This document shows, in pieces, positions 7,928 to 15,921 of a DNA stretch of 24,903 nt. Numbering within the stretch: the stretch's first letter is position 1; each line of letters begins with the position of its first letter. Made by a program: the position numbers and the translations under genes. This DNA comes from JAZFYD01 sp036443405 (lineage in GTDB: Bacteria > Planctomycetota > PLA2), in NCBI GenBank assembly GCA_036443405.1, contig JAZFYD010000052.1:1-24903 (forward strand), read 5' to 3'. Under the pieces are notes generated by a model, which made no database searches, was not told the origin of the DNA, and saw only the letters and a program-made list of their open reading frames with translations.

Positions 7928-9190
7928 ATGTCGAAGTACGTGTTGCTCGTCCAGTCCGGGAAGCTGAAGCGGGAAGCTCCCGTCGGGGAGGACCCCTTGG
8001 TCGTCGGGCGCGGGCCGGAGGCGACCCTGCGTCTGCCCGATGACTACTGCTCCCGTGTGCACGGCAAGTTCGTCATGCGCGACGATGAACTCTTCATCGA
8101 GGACGTGGGCGCACGCAACGGAATCTTCGTCAACGGCGAACGGCTACTGCTTGACGCCCGGCTCGACGACGGGGACGAAGTCCGCATGGGGCGCACGTTC
8201 ATCACGGTTCGCCAGAGTGCCGCCCCCTCCACGCCTCCGGTTACCTCCTCGGACCTGAACGACACGGCGACCCGCGATCTGGGCCCGGAAGGAATCCAGT
8301 TTGTGGAACCGGCTGCGGAAATCGGCTTCAAGCTGACCAAACTCGTCGCGGTGAGCGGCATGGGGCTCTTGTTCGAGGCCGAGGATGTCGCGAACAAACA
8401 GGCGGTGGCCTTCAAGATCCTCAGGCCGGATCGCGCGACCGAATCCAACGTTGCACGCGCCGTCGAGGAAGCAAAGTCGCTCTCACGAATCCGGCACAAG
8501 AACATCGTCAGCATTCTCAGCACCGGTCGGCTCCGAAACGGCGAGTCGTTCCTCGTCATGGACTTCGTGGACGGCCTCACGGCAACGCAACTCGGCAAGG
8601 CCGGCCGCCTTGGCATTCCCGAGGCGCTGCGCATCGCCGCGGACACGGCGGGCGCCCTCGAAGCGGTCCACCAAAACGGCATGGTTCATCGCGACGTGAA
8701 GCCGAGCAACGTGATGATCGAGGGAAAGTCCGAGCGAACCGTGCTCATCGATTTCAGCCTCGCGCTCACCGAAGGCGGCGGGCTCGCGGGCGCGCCGGCC
8801 GGAACCATCATTTTCTGCGCACCCGAACAGGTCATGCCGCAGTCGCCGCGCGACACGATGCAACCGGCCGTCGACATCTACGGGCTCGGCGGCACTCTCT
8901 ATTTCATGCTGACGGGTTTCCACCCGTTCAAGGGATCGAGCGCGATCGAAATCCACCAAAAGAAGATCGACGATCCGATTCCCAAGCCGAGCGAACGGAA
9001 TAAGTTCGTGCATCCGTCGCTGGACGAGATCGTCGAGGGATGTCTTCAACCGAAGGTGGAAAACCGCCTCCAAAACGCCGAAGAGGTGCGTCGGCTTCTC
9101 GTACCGATCCAATCGCTCTATCCGAAGTCATCGGGAGGAAAGCGGGACATCCGCTGGGCGCCCACCCCGACCCGCAGGCGGTCCCGTTGA
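7928..9190 (+). CDS. FHA-domain Ser/Thr protein kinase (DFS variant)
   Basis: 420 residues. An FHA domain occupies about residues 22-93, with the phosphothreonine-binding signature VGRG, SRVHG and ARNGIFVNG. After a linker, a protein kinase domain runs from about 137 to 400: a weak glycine loop (SGMGLLFE), AxK lysine K163 (VAFKIL), catalytic HRDVKPSN (D256), metal-binding D275 in IDFSLAL where DFG is expected, and CAPEQ as the APE motif. All residues strictly needed for catalysis are present. No transmembrane helix is seen, so it is probably cytoplasmic. ATG at 7928 is the only start at the FHA boundary; an AAGGAG at 7891-7896 is too distant to serve it directly. The last bases overlap the next kinase in a TTGA. 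Confidence 0.9.
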   Translation: MSKYVLLVQSGKLKREAPVGEDPLVVGRGPEATLRLPDDYCSRVHGKFVMRDDELFIEDVGARNGIFVNGERLLLDARLDDGDEVRMGRTFITVRQSAAPSTPPVTSSDLNDTATRDLGPEGIQFVEPAAEIGFKLTKLVAVSGMGLLFEAEDVANKQAVAFKILRPDRATESNVARAVEEAKSLSRIRHKNIVSILSTGRLRNGESFLVMDFVDGLTATQLGKAGRLGIPEALRIAADTAGALEAVHQNGMVHRDVKPSNVMIEGKSERTVLIDFSLALTEGGGLAGAPAGTIIFCAPEQVMPQSPRDTMQPAVDIYGLGGTLYFMLTGFHPFKGSSAIEIHQKKIDDPIPKPSERNKFVHPSLDEIVEGCLQPKVENRLQNAEEVRRLLVPIQSLYPKSSGGKRDIRWAPTPTRRRSR

Positions 9191-10389
9191 GCCAGGGCGT
9201 CGGCCTGCTGCCCCTTCACGGTCTTGCCGGAGCGCCGCGCGTCACGTTGCGCGACGGCAGCGGACTCGTGTTGGGACGGGATCCGGGCGACGCGGGAGTC
9301 AAGGTCGCGGATCCGCGCTGCAGCCGGCGTCACGCCGCCTTCCGTGCGGTGGACGGCGTTTGGAACGTCGAGGACCTGAAGAGCAAGAACGGTACGTTCG
9401 TGAACGGCGAACGGATCACGACGCCGACCAAGCTCTTCGACGGGGACCACGTACGCATCGGTCATGCGGAGTTTGCATTCGGTGCGGAGAACGAGTCCTA
9501 TCGCTGCTCCTCGTGCCTGCAGACCCTCATCAGCACGGATCCTGAGGCCCCGTTTTGCACGGAATGCAAGCACGCGTTCCCGCTGCTCGGCTCCACGCTC
9601 GGGTCCCGCCGGCTCCTGCGCGGCCTCGGCACCGGATCGTTCGGCTCGGTGTACGTCGGGCACCGGCGCGGCAACCCCTACGTTGCGCTCAAGGTCCTGC
9701 ACGTGAACTTCACCGAGTCGCCCGACATGGTGATGAAATTCCTGCGCGAGGCCTACGCGACCGCCGGGATCGAACACGAGAACATCGTTCGTTTCGGCGA
9801 CAGCGGCCACGAAGCCGGCCACTGGTTCATCATCCTGGAGTTCTTCCCGTCGGCGAGCCTGCGCGAAGTGCTCGATGAACGTGGTGCCCTGCCCGCAGAC
9901 GAGGTCATGCCGATCGCGCGGCAAATCCTCGCGGCGATGGAGTACGCCCACGCCCGCAAGCTGCTGCATCGCGACATCAAACCCGGGAACATCCTCGTCG
10001 GACCGGACAACCTCGTGAAACTCGTCGACTTCGGCCTCGCGCGCCGCCTCGTCGACTCCGCATTCACGCAGCACACGACGTCGTCGATGCCGGGCACGCC
10101 GCTGTTCATGGCGCCGGAACTCGTCACGGGCGCCGGTCGGGCCAATTTCCGCACCGACATCTACTCACTCGGCGCCACGATCTACCGCGCTCTCGCCAAC
10201 CGGCATCCGATCGAGGGCAAGAAGCTCAGCGACTGGCTGCGCGCGATCCAATCCGAAGACGCCGCGCCGCTCGGCAAGTTCTGCAGCGTTCCCAAGCACA
10301 TCGAAGACGCCGTCATGCGCGCATTGCGCCGCGAGCCCGACCACCGGTTCGCGTCGATGGCGGAGTTCCGGGAAGCGTTGCGGCTCTAG
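9187..10389 (+). CDS. FHA-zinc ribbon-Ser/Thr protein kinase
   Basis: About 400 residues. An N-terminal FHA domain (about 28-98; LGRDPG, SRRHAAF, SKNGTFVNGERI) is followed by a zinc ribbon (C107-x2-C110, C124-x2-C127). A complete kinase domain then runs from about 140 to 395: GTGSFGSVY, VALKVL (K169), HRDIKPGN (D263), DFGLA (D281) and APEL. All catalytic motifs are canonical, unlike its upstream partner. The start is taken as TTG at 9187, which overlaps the preceding TGA as TTGA and has AGGCGG five bases upstream. The open frame continues back to an ATG at 9040, but that extension is basic, unstructured sequence inside the first kinase. The ribbon may bind nucleic acid, a partner protein or metal. 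Confidence 0.9.
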   Translation: MSQGVGLLPLHGLAGAPRVTLRDGSGLVLGRDPGDAGVKVADPRCSRRHAAFRAVDGVWNVEDLKSKNGTFVNGERITTPTKLFDGDHVRIGHAEFAFGAENESYRCSSCLQTLISTDPEAPFCTECKHAFPLLGSTLGSRRLLRGLGTGSFGSVYVGHRRGNPYVALKVLHVNFTESPDMVMKFLREAYATAGIEHENIVRFGDSGHEAGHWFIILEFFPSASLREVLDERGALPADEVMPIARQILAAMEYAHARKLLHRDIKPGNILVGPDNLVKLVDFGLARRLVDSAFTQHTTSSMPGTPLFMAPELVTGAGRANFRTDIYSLGATIYRALANRHPIEGKKLSDWLRAIQSEDAAPLGKFCSVPKHIEDAVMRALRREPDHRFASMAEFREALRL

Positions 10390-10397
10390 CAACCCTG

Positions 10398-10414
10398 GGC
10401 GTACTACGTGCGCC
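10398..10414. terminator. Hairpin just after the kinase pair
   Basis: GGCGTAC and GTGCGCC form a seven-pair stem (one U-G wobble) with a three-base TAC loop, nine bases after the stop of the second kinase. There is no T-tract, as is common for terminators in G+C-rich genomes; it could equally only protect the 3' end. Confidence 0.35.
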
Positions 10415-10462
10415 ACTCGATCGCCGTAACTGTCGATTTGGCGGGTACTTGCGGCATCACGA

Positions 10463-10481
10463 TGCGCCACCGGGTGGCGCA
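10463..10481. terminator. Perfect 8-bp hairpin between convergent genes
   Basis: TGCGCCAC, CGG loop, GTGGCGCA: a perfect stem between the stop of the second kinase and the stop of the leftward DUF420-like gene. It is symmetric, so it could terminate both converging transcripts. No T-run follows on either side. Confidence 0.45.
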
Positions 10482-10586
10482 ACCGGCCCCGCACTCCAGG
10501 ACCAACATGGGCTTAGCCTCGACGCCTCCACGGGCGTGATGCGCAGCGAACGAGACCTACGCGCTCTTGCGGGGCGCCGGGGCCGG

Positions 10587-11000
10587 CTACGCAAACGTCT
10601 CGACGTACAGCCAGATGCCCGTCGCGACGGTCAGGAAGATCAGCGTGATCAGGATCTTGCCGCGCTTTCGGTGTGCGGCGGGGGCGGCCGCGACTCTGCG
10701 CGCCGTCGCGATCTGATAGGTCCACAGCACGAACGCCGGCAGCGCAAAATGCATGTGGATCAGGAACGGCCAGAACTTCGGCGAGGGCAGCACGTCGGAA
10801 CGCAGGCGCACGTCTATCTCGAACCCGAGAACCGCGGTCACGAAGATCGCGTAGGAAACCGCCATCCACTTTCCGTGCGCCGCTGTCTTGCCCTGCCGCA
10901 CGAGCGCGATGGCCCAACAGAGCATCGGCAATAGCGCGACGAGCGACACCAGGAAGAGGTCGATGACCAAGTCGGCGTCGGTTCCCAAGAAACCCTTCAT
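10587..11000 (-). CDS. DUF420-like four-helix membrane protein
   Basis: 137 residues with four predicted membrane segments (about 11-34, 46-62, 78-98 and 114-134). Histidines sit at membrane edges: H42 (AAHGKWM), H82 and H84 (LIHMHF) and H110 (AAHRKRGK), followed by a final helix ending GIWLYVE. This layout fits the DUF420 family, small inner-membrane proteins often linked to haem-copper oxidase assembly; the role here is not proven. It starts at ATG 10998-11000, 49 bp downstream of thiI on the same strand, so the two are probably co-transcribed. No oxidase genes are in the window. Confidence 0.65.
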   Translation of the reverse strand: MKGFLGTDADLVIDLFLVSLVALLPMLCWAIALVRQGKTAAHGKWMAVSYAIFVTAVLGFEIDVRLRSDVLPSPKFWPFLIHMHFALPAFVLWTYQIATARRVAAAPAAHRKRGKILITLIFLTVATGIWLYVETFA

Positions 11001-11049
11001 GAATGCTCTCGTCGAGGTAGATGTAGCTGTGCCTTCACGTTCGTCGCGC

Positions 11050-12210
11050 TCATCTGGCCGGCCAAGAGTAGGTGATCTCTTCGGTTCGCTCCAGCGCGTC
11101 CGCGATGAGCCCCTCGACGTCGAGCGACTCCTCCGCTCTCGCCGCCTGCTCCGGCGTCGCGCGTGTCGCGGGGCGGCTCGGAATGAACAGGCTGCAACAG
11201 TCCTGGTCCTTGCGAACGCTGATGTCGTAGGTGCCGATTTTCTGCGCTTCGGCCAGGATGTCCTGTTTGTCCGACCCGATCAGCGGCCTGAGGATCGGCA
11301 TCCCCGCGACGACATCGATCGTCTCGATGTTCTCCAACGTCTGTGAAGCGACCTGGCCGAGACTCTCCCCGGTGACCATCGCAAGGCAACCCCGGCGGCG
11401 CGCGATGCGTTCGGTCAGACGGACCATGAACCGCCGGTACAACACGACGCGCAGCTTCTCGGGCGCGTGCAGCTTCACTTGGGTCTGGATGTTCGCGAGC
11501 GGCACGAGGCTCACGCCGCTGTCAAGCTGCGTGCGCGTCAGCCACTCGGCGAGATCCTGCACCTTTTCCTGCGTGGTGCGATCGACGAGCGGGTGCGAGT
11601 GGAAATGAACGAAGTGGACCTTGCAGCCGCGCCGCATCATGCGCCACGCCGCGACCGGCGAATCGAAACCGCCGGAAAAGAGCGCCGCGACCCGGCCCCC
11701 GGTCCCGACCGGCAGTCCGCCGACGCCATTGCGCTTGTCGAAGCCGACAAACGCGCGGTCGTCCATGACGGTCAGTTGCGCGTCGAATTCGGCCCCTTTC
11801 AGCCGCACCGGGATGCCCGTGGCCTCGTGAACCACCGCCCCCACGGCACGATTGATCTCCGGCGAGATCATCGGGAACCGCTTGTCGACGCGCCGGGCGC
11901 TGACCCGGAAGTTGGCCGGCGCGACGCGGCGGACCTCCTCCAGGACCGCCGCCGCCATCGCGTCGAGCTGGGGTTTCACCTCGCGCACGGACAAGACGTA
12001 AGCGACCCCGCAGACGGCCCGCGCCCGCGTCAATACGACCTCGAGATCCGCTTCCGTCTCGATGAGCACCCGGCCGTGCAGCGGCCGGACTTTCGTTCCC
12101 GGGAGATCCGAGAGCGTTCGCGCGAGATTGCGCACGAGCGTGCGCTCGAACCTCGGACGGTTCCCGCCCTTAAGAGCGAGTTCGTGATAGTGCGCGGTGA
12201 TGCGTTCCAC
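11050..12210 (-). CDS. thiI: tRNA 4-thiouridine synthase / thiamine sulfurtransferase ThiI
   Basis: 386 residues. ThiI adenylates U8 of tRNA and inserts sulfur to make 4-thiouridine; in many bacteria it also supplies sulfur to ThiS for the thiamine thiazole. Visible are the N-terminal ferredoxin-like/THUMP region (LALKGGNRPRFERTL, then FRVSARRVDKRFP), the PP-loop SGGFDS (179-184) and the motifs MVTGESLGQVASQTL and LRPLIGSDKQDI. The cysteine region DQDCCSLF (C338/C339) aligns with the catalytic Cys344 of E. coli. The C-terminal rhodanese domain of the 482-residue E. coli enzyme is absent, so sulfur must come from a separate persulfide donor, as for short Gram-positive ThiI. The start is GTG at 12208-12210, immediately before ERITAHYHELALKGGN. 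It is divergent from the C_GC redox gene. Confidence 0.92.
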   Translation of the reverse strand: MERITAHYHELALKGGNRPRFERTLVRNLARTLSDLPGTKVRPLHGRVLIETEADLEVVLTRARAVCGVAYVLSVREVKPQLDAMAAAVLEEVRRVAPANFRVSARRVDKRFPMISPEINRAVGAVVHEATGIPVRLKGAEFDAQLTVMDDRAFVGFDKRNGVGGLPVGTGGRVAALFSGGFDSPVAAWRMMRRGCKVHFVHFHSHPLVDRTTQEKVQDLAEWLTRTQLDSGVSLVPLANIQTQVKLHAPEKLRVVLYRRFMVRLTERIARRRGCLAMVTGESLGQVASQTLENIETIDVVAGMPILRPLIGSDKQDILAEAQKIGTYDISVRKDQDCCSLFIPSRPATRATPEQAARAEESLDVEGLIADALERTEEITYSWPAR

Positions 12211-12261
12211 AGGCTGGTTGAGTCCCTACCGGGTCCAAAGTAAAGCACGCCAGAAACACTG

Positions 12262-12277
12262 AACGGCGTCAGCCGTT
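12262..12277. promoter_or_regulatory. Perfect dyad in the thiI / redox-protein divergent gap
   Basis: AACGGC, GTCA, GCCGTT: a six-base perfect inverted repeat with a four-base centre, located between two divergent starts (12210 and about 12309). AACGGCG occurs again at 12290-12296. It could be an operator or an RNA hairpin; nothing decides between these. Confidence 0.3.
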
Positions 12278-12308
12278 GGGCCAGAATCAAACGGCGGACG
12301 CAGGGAAG

Positions 12309-12839
12309 ATGCCCTCGGCGTTCCGTTTTCGTAAGGTGGAACATACCTTGAGCGATCGCCGGATCGAAGAAGCGCGCCGAACGGCGTTCGTCCTCTACGA
12401 GGGGCGCGAAACACCGCACCGTTCCTGCGGAATCGCACTCGCCGAGACGTTCGGCCTCCCCACCGCCTCGTATCAGTCGTTCCGCCGGGGCGGCATCACC
12501 GGCGAGGGTCCGTGCGGCGCGATTCAGGCCGGCGGCGTCGTGCTCGGCGAGATCCTCGGCGATCCGGATCCGACGGGCCCGGTCACGCCCGCGCTGAAAA
12601 AAGCGATGGAGGCGTACCACCGTCGCTGGAAAGAGTCGCTTTTCTCGGGAGAATCTTCACCCGACATCGTGTGCAACCACCTGACGGAACCCCTCGGCGA
12701 ATTCAAGGGCGAGGCTCGCCACGGTTATTGCACGCACCTCGTCGCAACGGTCGCGGCGATCGTCGCCGAGATCGCGATCGAGCAGGGCGCACCGATCTCC
12801 GTGACGCCTTTACCGCCAACCCGGGACACAACACCGTGA
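12309..12839 (+). CDS. C_GCAxxG_C_C family putative redox-active protein
   Basis: 176 residues from ATG 12309. The family pattern is clear: C40 (HRSCGIALAETFG), a GGITGEGPCGAIQAG segment with C69 standing for the GCAxxG motif, C122 (VCNHLTEPLG) and C141 (YCTHLVATVA). Family members are small cysteine proteins predicted to be redox-active or metal-binding; substrates are unknown. TTG at 12348 is a serious alternative start: AAGGTGG lies eight bases before it and the protein would then begin SDRRIEEARRTAF, as family members usually do, whereas ATG 12309 has an AGGG only three bases away. The stop overlaps the next GTG as GTGA, placing it at the head of an operon with a TIG lipoprotein and two PilT ATPases. 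Confidence 0.75.
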   Translation: MPSAFRFRKVEHTLSDRRIEEARRTAFVLYEGRETPHRSCGIALAETFGLPTASYQSFRRGGITGEGPCGAIQAGGVVLGEILGDPDPTGPVTPALKKAMEAYHRRWKESLFSGESSPDIVCNHLTEPLGEFKGEARHGYCTHLVATVAAIVAEIAIEQGAPISVTPLPPTRDTTP

Positions 12840-13762
12840 ATCGCATCTTGTTTGTTTGTTTCTGCGTCGTCCTCGTCGGCCTGACGGGCTGCGGACGCGA
12901 CAAAGTTCTCGTCCGTCCGGACCGTCTTGCGCCGGGCAACGGCGATCCCGGCCGCGGCGGATCAGGGGTCTACATGCGCCCCGCGCTGGACATCGTCATT
13001 CGCATCGCCGAGGACGCGACCAACTTTACTCCGGGCGACCTCATGAGCCTGTTCGTGAACAGCGTCGATCACACCGACGAGATCGTGATTGGCGGTAAAT
13101 ACGCCATCTTGACGCTCGACCCGTCGCCGACCGGCGCGAACTTCGTCGAGTTGATCCGTCCCAACGGCGTGCTCGTGGACACGTTCACGTACAACGCCGA
13201 CCCGCAGCCGTTGCCGACCATCACCGCCGTGTCGTCAACCACCGCGATGCGCGGCGACCAGGTCACAGTCTCGGGCACGCTGCTCACCGCGACCGCTGTG
13301 CGCGTCTTTTTTGGTGGGTTCGAAGGCACCGTCGATGCGTCGTCGGACAGCTCGATCACAGCGACCGTGCCGGATGACGCGATCCCGGGCCTGATCTTTG
13401 TGCTCGTGGACGGAGTCGCCGCGGAGGGCCTCGTCGGTCTGACCGTCGTGGACGACGAGGGCACGCGGATCCCGCAGCCTTCGTCAGCGCACGTGTTCGC
13501 GGTCTTTCCCGCCGCGGGTGTCATCGAGACCCCGGTGCGAATCTGCGGCATCAACTTCGACAGCAGCGCGCACGGCGTCTACAACGCGGAGGCCGGCCAG
13601 CGCCTGTTGGACGTGAAAGCGGTGGATGTCCCGGATTTCGGCCCGGTTACGGAGGCCTTCGGTGTCGTCGGGCTCAACTCGAGTCCAGGCTCGGCCGGAT
13701 TCGAGTTGCGCCCGCAGTCCGGGTCACTTAGCAACAACCTGCCGTTTGTCGTGAACGGGTGA
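12836..13762 (+). CDS. Lipoprotein with two IPT/TIG-like domains
   Basis: 308 residues starting at GTG 12836, which overlaps the preceding stop as GTGA. NRILFVCFCVVLVGLTGC is a lipoprotein signal with lipobox LTGC (C19). One immunoglobulin-like IPT/TIG unit spans roughly residues 122-210 (PTITAVSSTTAMRGDQVTVS, VFFGGFEGTV, ITATVPDDAIPG). A second, more diverged unit follows (HVFAVFPAAGVIETPVRI, GINF, then GSLSNNLPFVV). Such domains usually mediate binding at the cell surface or periplasm. It ends 11 bp before pilT-like gene 1, so it may be an envelope partner of the pilus machinery, but that is inference from position. Confidence 0.75.
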   Translation: MNRILFVCFCVVLVGLTGCGRDKVLVRPDRLAPGNGDPGRGGSGVYMRPALDIVIRIAEDATNFTPGDLMSLFVNSVDHTDEIVIGGKYAILTLDPSPTGANFVELIRPNGVLVDTFTYNADPQPLPTITAVSSTTAMRGDQVTVSGTLLTATAVRVFFGGFEGTVDASSDSSITATVPDDAIPGLIFVLVDGVAAEGLVGLTVVDDEGTRIPQPSSAHVFAVFPAAGVIETPVRICGINFDSSAHGVYNAEAGQRLLDVKAVDVPDFGPVTEAFGVVGLNSSPGSAGFELRPQSGSLSNNLPFVVNG

Positions 13763-13763
13763 C

Positions 13764-13769
13764 GGAGGG
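13764..13769 (+). promoter_or_regulatory. Shine-Dalgarno deciding the first pilT-like start
   Basis: GGAGGG lies four to five bases before ATG 13774, immediately after the TIG lipoprotein stop. This favours 13774 over the GTG at 13759 that overlaps that stop. Confidence 0.65.
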
Positions 13770-13773
13770 AACG

Positions 13774-14829
13774 ATGGCGGACCTTGGGACCTATTTCGAT
13801 CGCGCCCGCGAACTCGACGCGTCCGAATTGCACCTGAGCGCCGGGTCCATTCCGTTCGCGCGCGTGCACGGCGAGATCCACCGGTTCGACGAAGCGGCGC
13901 TGAGCGAAGAGGACGCGGATGCGCTTCGCCGGGAAGCGTTGGAACGGAGTTCGGAATCCGTCACCGACGACGACGGCCAAGCGTTGGACCGCGACTTCAC
14001 GATCGACAGCGCCGACCACGGCCGGTTCCGGGTCAACTCGCACCGCCACCGGCGCGGCTGGGGCATGGACGTGAAGTGCGTGCCCCGCGGGATCCCGGAT
14101 CTCGACGATCTCGAACTTCCGCACAGCTTACACGCGCTCACGCAGTACCGCGTCGGCATGGTGCTCGTGACCGGGCCGACCGACAGCGGGAAGTCGTCGA
14201 CGCTGGCCGCGCTGCTCGACGGGATCAACCGAACGCGCAAACAGCACGTCATCACGATCGAGGATCCGATCGAGTACGTGTTCATGAGCCAACGTTGCAA
14301 CGTGACCCAACGCCAGATCGGACCGCACACGAACTCCTTCCAGGGCGCCCTCCGCGCCGCGCTACGCCAGGACCCCGATGTCATCCTCGTCTCCGAGATG
14401 CGCGACCTGGAGACGATCCGCACGGCGATCATCGCCGCGGAAACCGGCCACCTCGTCCTCGGAACGCTGCACACACGCGACGCGACCACCACGGTCAACC
14501 GCATCTTGGACGTGTTTCCGCCGGCGGAGGTCGAGCAGGTGCGCACGATGCTCGCCGCATCGCTGCGCAGCGTCGTCTCGCAAGAACTCCTGCCGCGCGT
14601 TGGCGGAGGGCGGCGCGCCCCACTCTTCGAGGTGTTGCACGTCACACCCGCCGTCGCCAAACTCATCCGCGACGGCCGCACGCACCAGATCCCGTCCATG
14701 ATTCAGATCGGGCGCAAGGCCGGAATGATCGATCGCGACACACGCTTGGCGGAGATGGTCGACGAGGGCCTGATCACCGAGGACACGGCGCGGACCTACG
14801 CCAACAACCCGAAGCGTGTGCTCGCATGA
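13774..14829 (+). CDS. PilT-type retraction ATPase, paralogue 1 (Walker variants)
   Basis: 351 residues. It has an N-terminal PAS-like domain (ELDASELHLSAGSIPFARVHG) and a C-terminal RecA-like ATPase. Walker A is GPTDSGKS (134-141), with Asp where almost all PilT proteins have Gly. The Asp box is TIEDPIEYV, Walker B is PDVILVSEMRD (202-211, Ser for the usual Gly), and the His box is GHLVLGTLHT. A C-terminal KLIRDGRTHQIPSM stands for the AIRxLIRxG retraction motif. GxxxxGKS, the catalytic Glu and the His box are intact, so ATPase activity is likely. It would act as a hexamer at the base of a type IV pilus. The stop overlaps the next start as ATGA. Confidence 0.88.
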   Translation: MADLGTYFDRARELDASELHLSAGSIPFARVHGEIHRFDEAALSEEDADALRREALERSSESVTDDDGQALDRDFTIDSADHGRFRVNSHRHRRGWGMDVKCVPRGIPDLDDLELPHSLHALTQYRVGMVLVTGPTDSGKSSTLAALLDGINRTRKQHVITIEDPIEYVFMSQRCNVTQRQIGPHTNSFQGALRAALRQDPDVILVSEMRDLETIRTAIIAAETGHLVLGTLHTRDATTTVNRILDVFPPAEVEQVRTMLAASLRSVVSQELLPRVGGGRRAPLFEVLHVTPAVAKLIRDGRTHQIPSMIQIGRKAGMIDRDTRLAEMVDEGLITEDTARTYANNPKRVLA

Positions 14830-15872
14830 AGTCGCTCGACGACTACCTCCGCGACGTCATCGAACGCGAGGGCTCGGACTTGCATCTCGCGGACGGCCTG
14901 CCGCCGAAAGCGCGCATCCACGGTGCCCTCGAGCCGATCGAAACGGACGAACTCCAAATCGCCCCGCTCGTCATGCCCATCTTGGAGGCGCGGCATGAAG
15001 AGGCGTTTCAGGAGTTCGGCGAAACGGACCTCGCCTACGAGGTTGAAGGCGCGGGGCGCTTCCGCGTCAACGTCTTCCGCCACAAGGGCGGCCTCGGCGC
15101 CGTGTTCCGCACGATTCCGCAGCGCATCCCCACCATCGAAGAGCTGGAAATCCCCCTCGAGGTCAAACGGTTCACGCAGATTCGCAAGGGACTCGTGCTC
15201 GTCACGGGACCGACCGGCAGCGGGAAGTCATCGACGCTCGCGGCGCTGGTGGATCTGGTCAACCAGGAGCGCGCGGCGCACATCATCACCGTCGAAGATC
15301 CCATCGAGTTCGTGCACGAGGACAAGATGTCCACGCTCACGCAGCGCGAGGTTGGACGCGACACCGATTCCTTCGCCGAAGCGCTCCAGTCAGCGACGCG
15401 CCAAAGCCCGGACCTCATCCTGGTCGGCGAGATGCGCGACCGCGCGACGATCAACCTCGCGCTCACGCTCGCGGAAATGGGCATGCTCGTGTTTTCCACG
15501 CTGCACACCAACAGCGCCGGCCGAAGCGTGGACCGCATCATCAAGGTCTTCCCCGAGGATCAGCAACCGCAGATTCGCACGATGCTTGCGGCTTCGATCC
15601 AGGGAATCCTGAGCCAGATCCTCTGCCGCCGTGCGGACCGGCCCGGGCGGGTGCCCGCAACGGAACTGCTGTTCACGTCCCACGCGGTGCAAAACGTCAT
15701 CCGCGAGGGCGCGACCCACAAGATCGAATCGATGCTGCAGGCCGGACGCGCGCAGGGCATGCATCGCATGGACGACTCGCTGTACCGCCTCGTCGAGGAG
15801 GGCATCATCAACCGCGAGGAGGCGTACCGAAAAGCCGAGGAGAAGGTGCGTTTCGAGAGATTTGCGGATTAG
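14826..15872 (+). CDS. pilT: PilT/PilU-type twitching motility ATPase, paralogue 2
   Basis: 348 residues from ATG 14826 (ATGA overlap with paralogue 1). Motifs are canonical: GSDLHLADGLPPKARIHG at the N-terminus, Walker A GPTGSGKS (128-135), Asp box TVEDPIEFVH, Walker B PDLILVGEMRD, His box GMLVFSTLHT, and C-terminal AVQNVIREGATHKIESM. The usual length and the C-terminal helix pattern fit PilT or PilU, retraction motors of type IV pili; the exact one cannot be fixed here because no pilB, pilC or pilin genes are in the window. The two paralogues probably form a two-motor set like PilT/PilU. The long open frame reaching back to 14076 is antiparallel noise inside paralogue 1. Confidence 0.88.
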   Translation: MKSLDDYLRDVIEREGSDLHLADGLPPKARIHGALEPIETDELQIAPLVMPILEARHEEAFQEFGETDLAYEVEGAGRFRVNVFRHKGGLGAVFRTIPQRIPTIEELEIPLEVKRFTQIRKGLVLVTGPTGSGKSSTLAALVDLVNQERAAHIITVEDPIEFVHEDKMSTLTQREVGRDTDSFAEALQSATRQSPDLILVGEMRDRATINLALTLAEMGMLVFSTLHTNSAGRSVDRIIKVFPEDQQPQIRTMLAASIQGILSQILCRRADRPGRVPATELLFTSHAVQNVIREGATHKIESMLQAGRAQGMHRMDDSLYRLVEEGIINREEAYRKAEEKVRFERFAD

Positions 15873-15921
15873 GGTCGGCCTGAGGATTCAGACAAACCGC
15901 CGCGCCCGCAGCGCGCCCCGT

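Noticed and set aside
5970..7967. 665-codon + strand open frame
   Set aside because: It spans two real minus-strand genes and a promoter region and has no recognisable domain.
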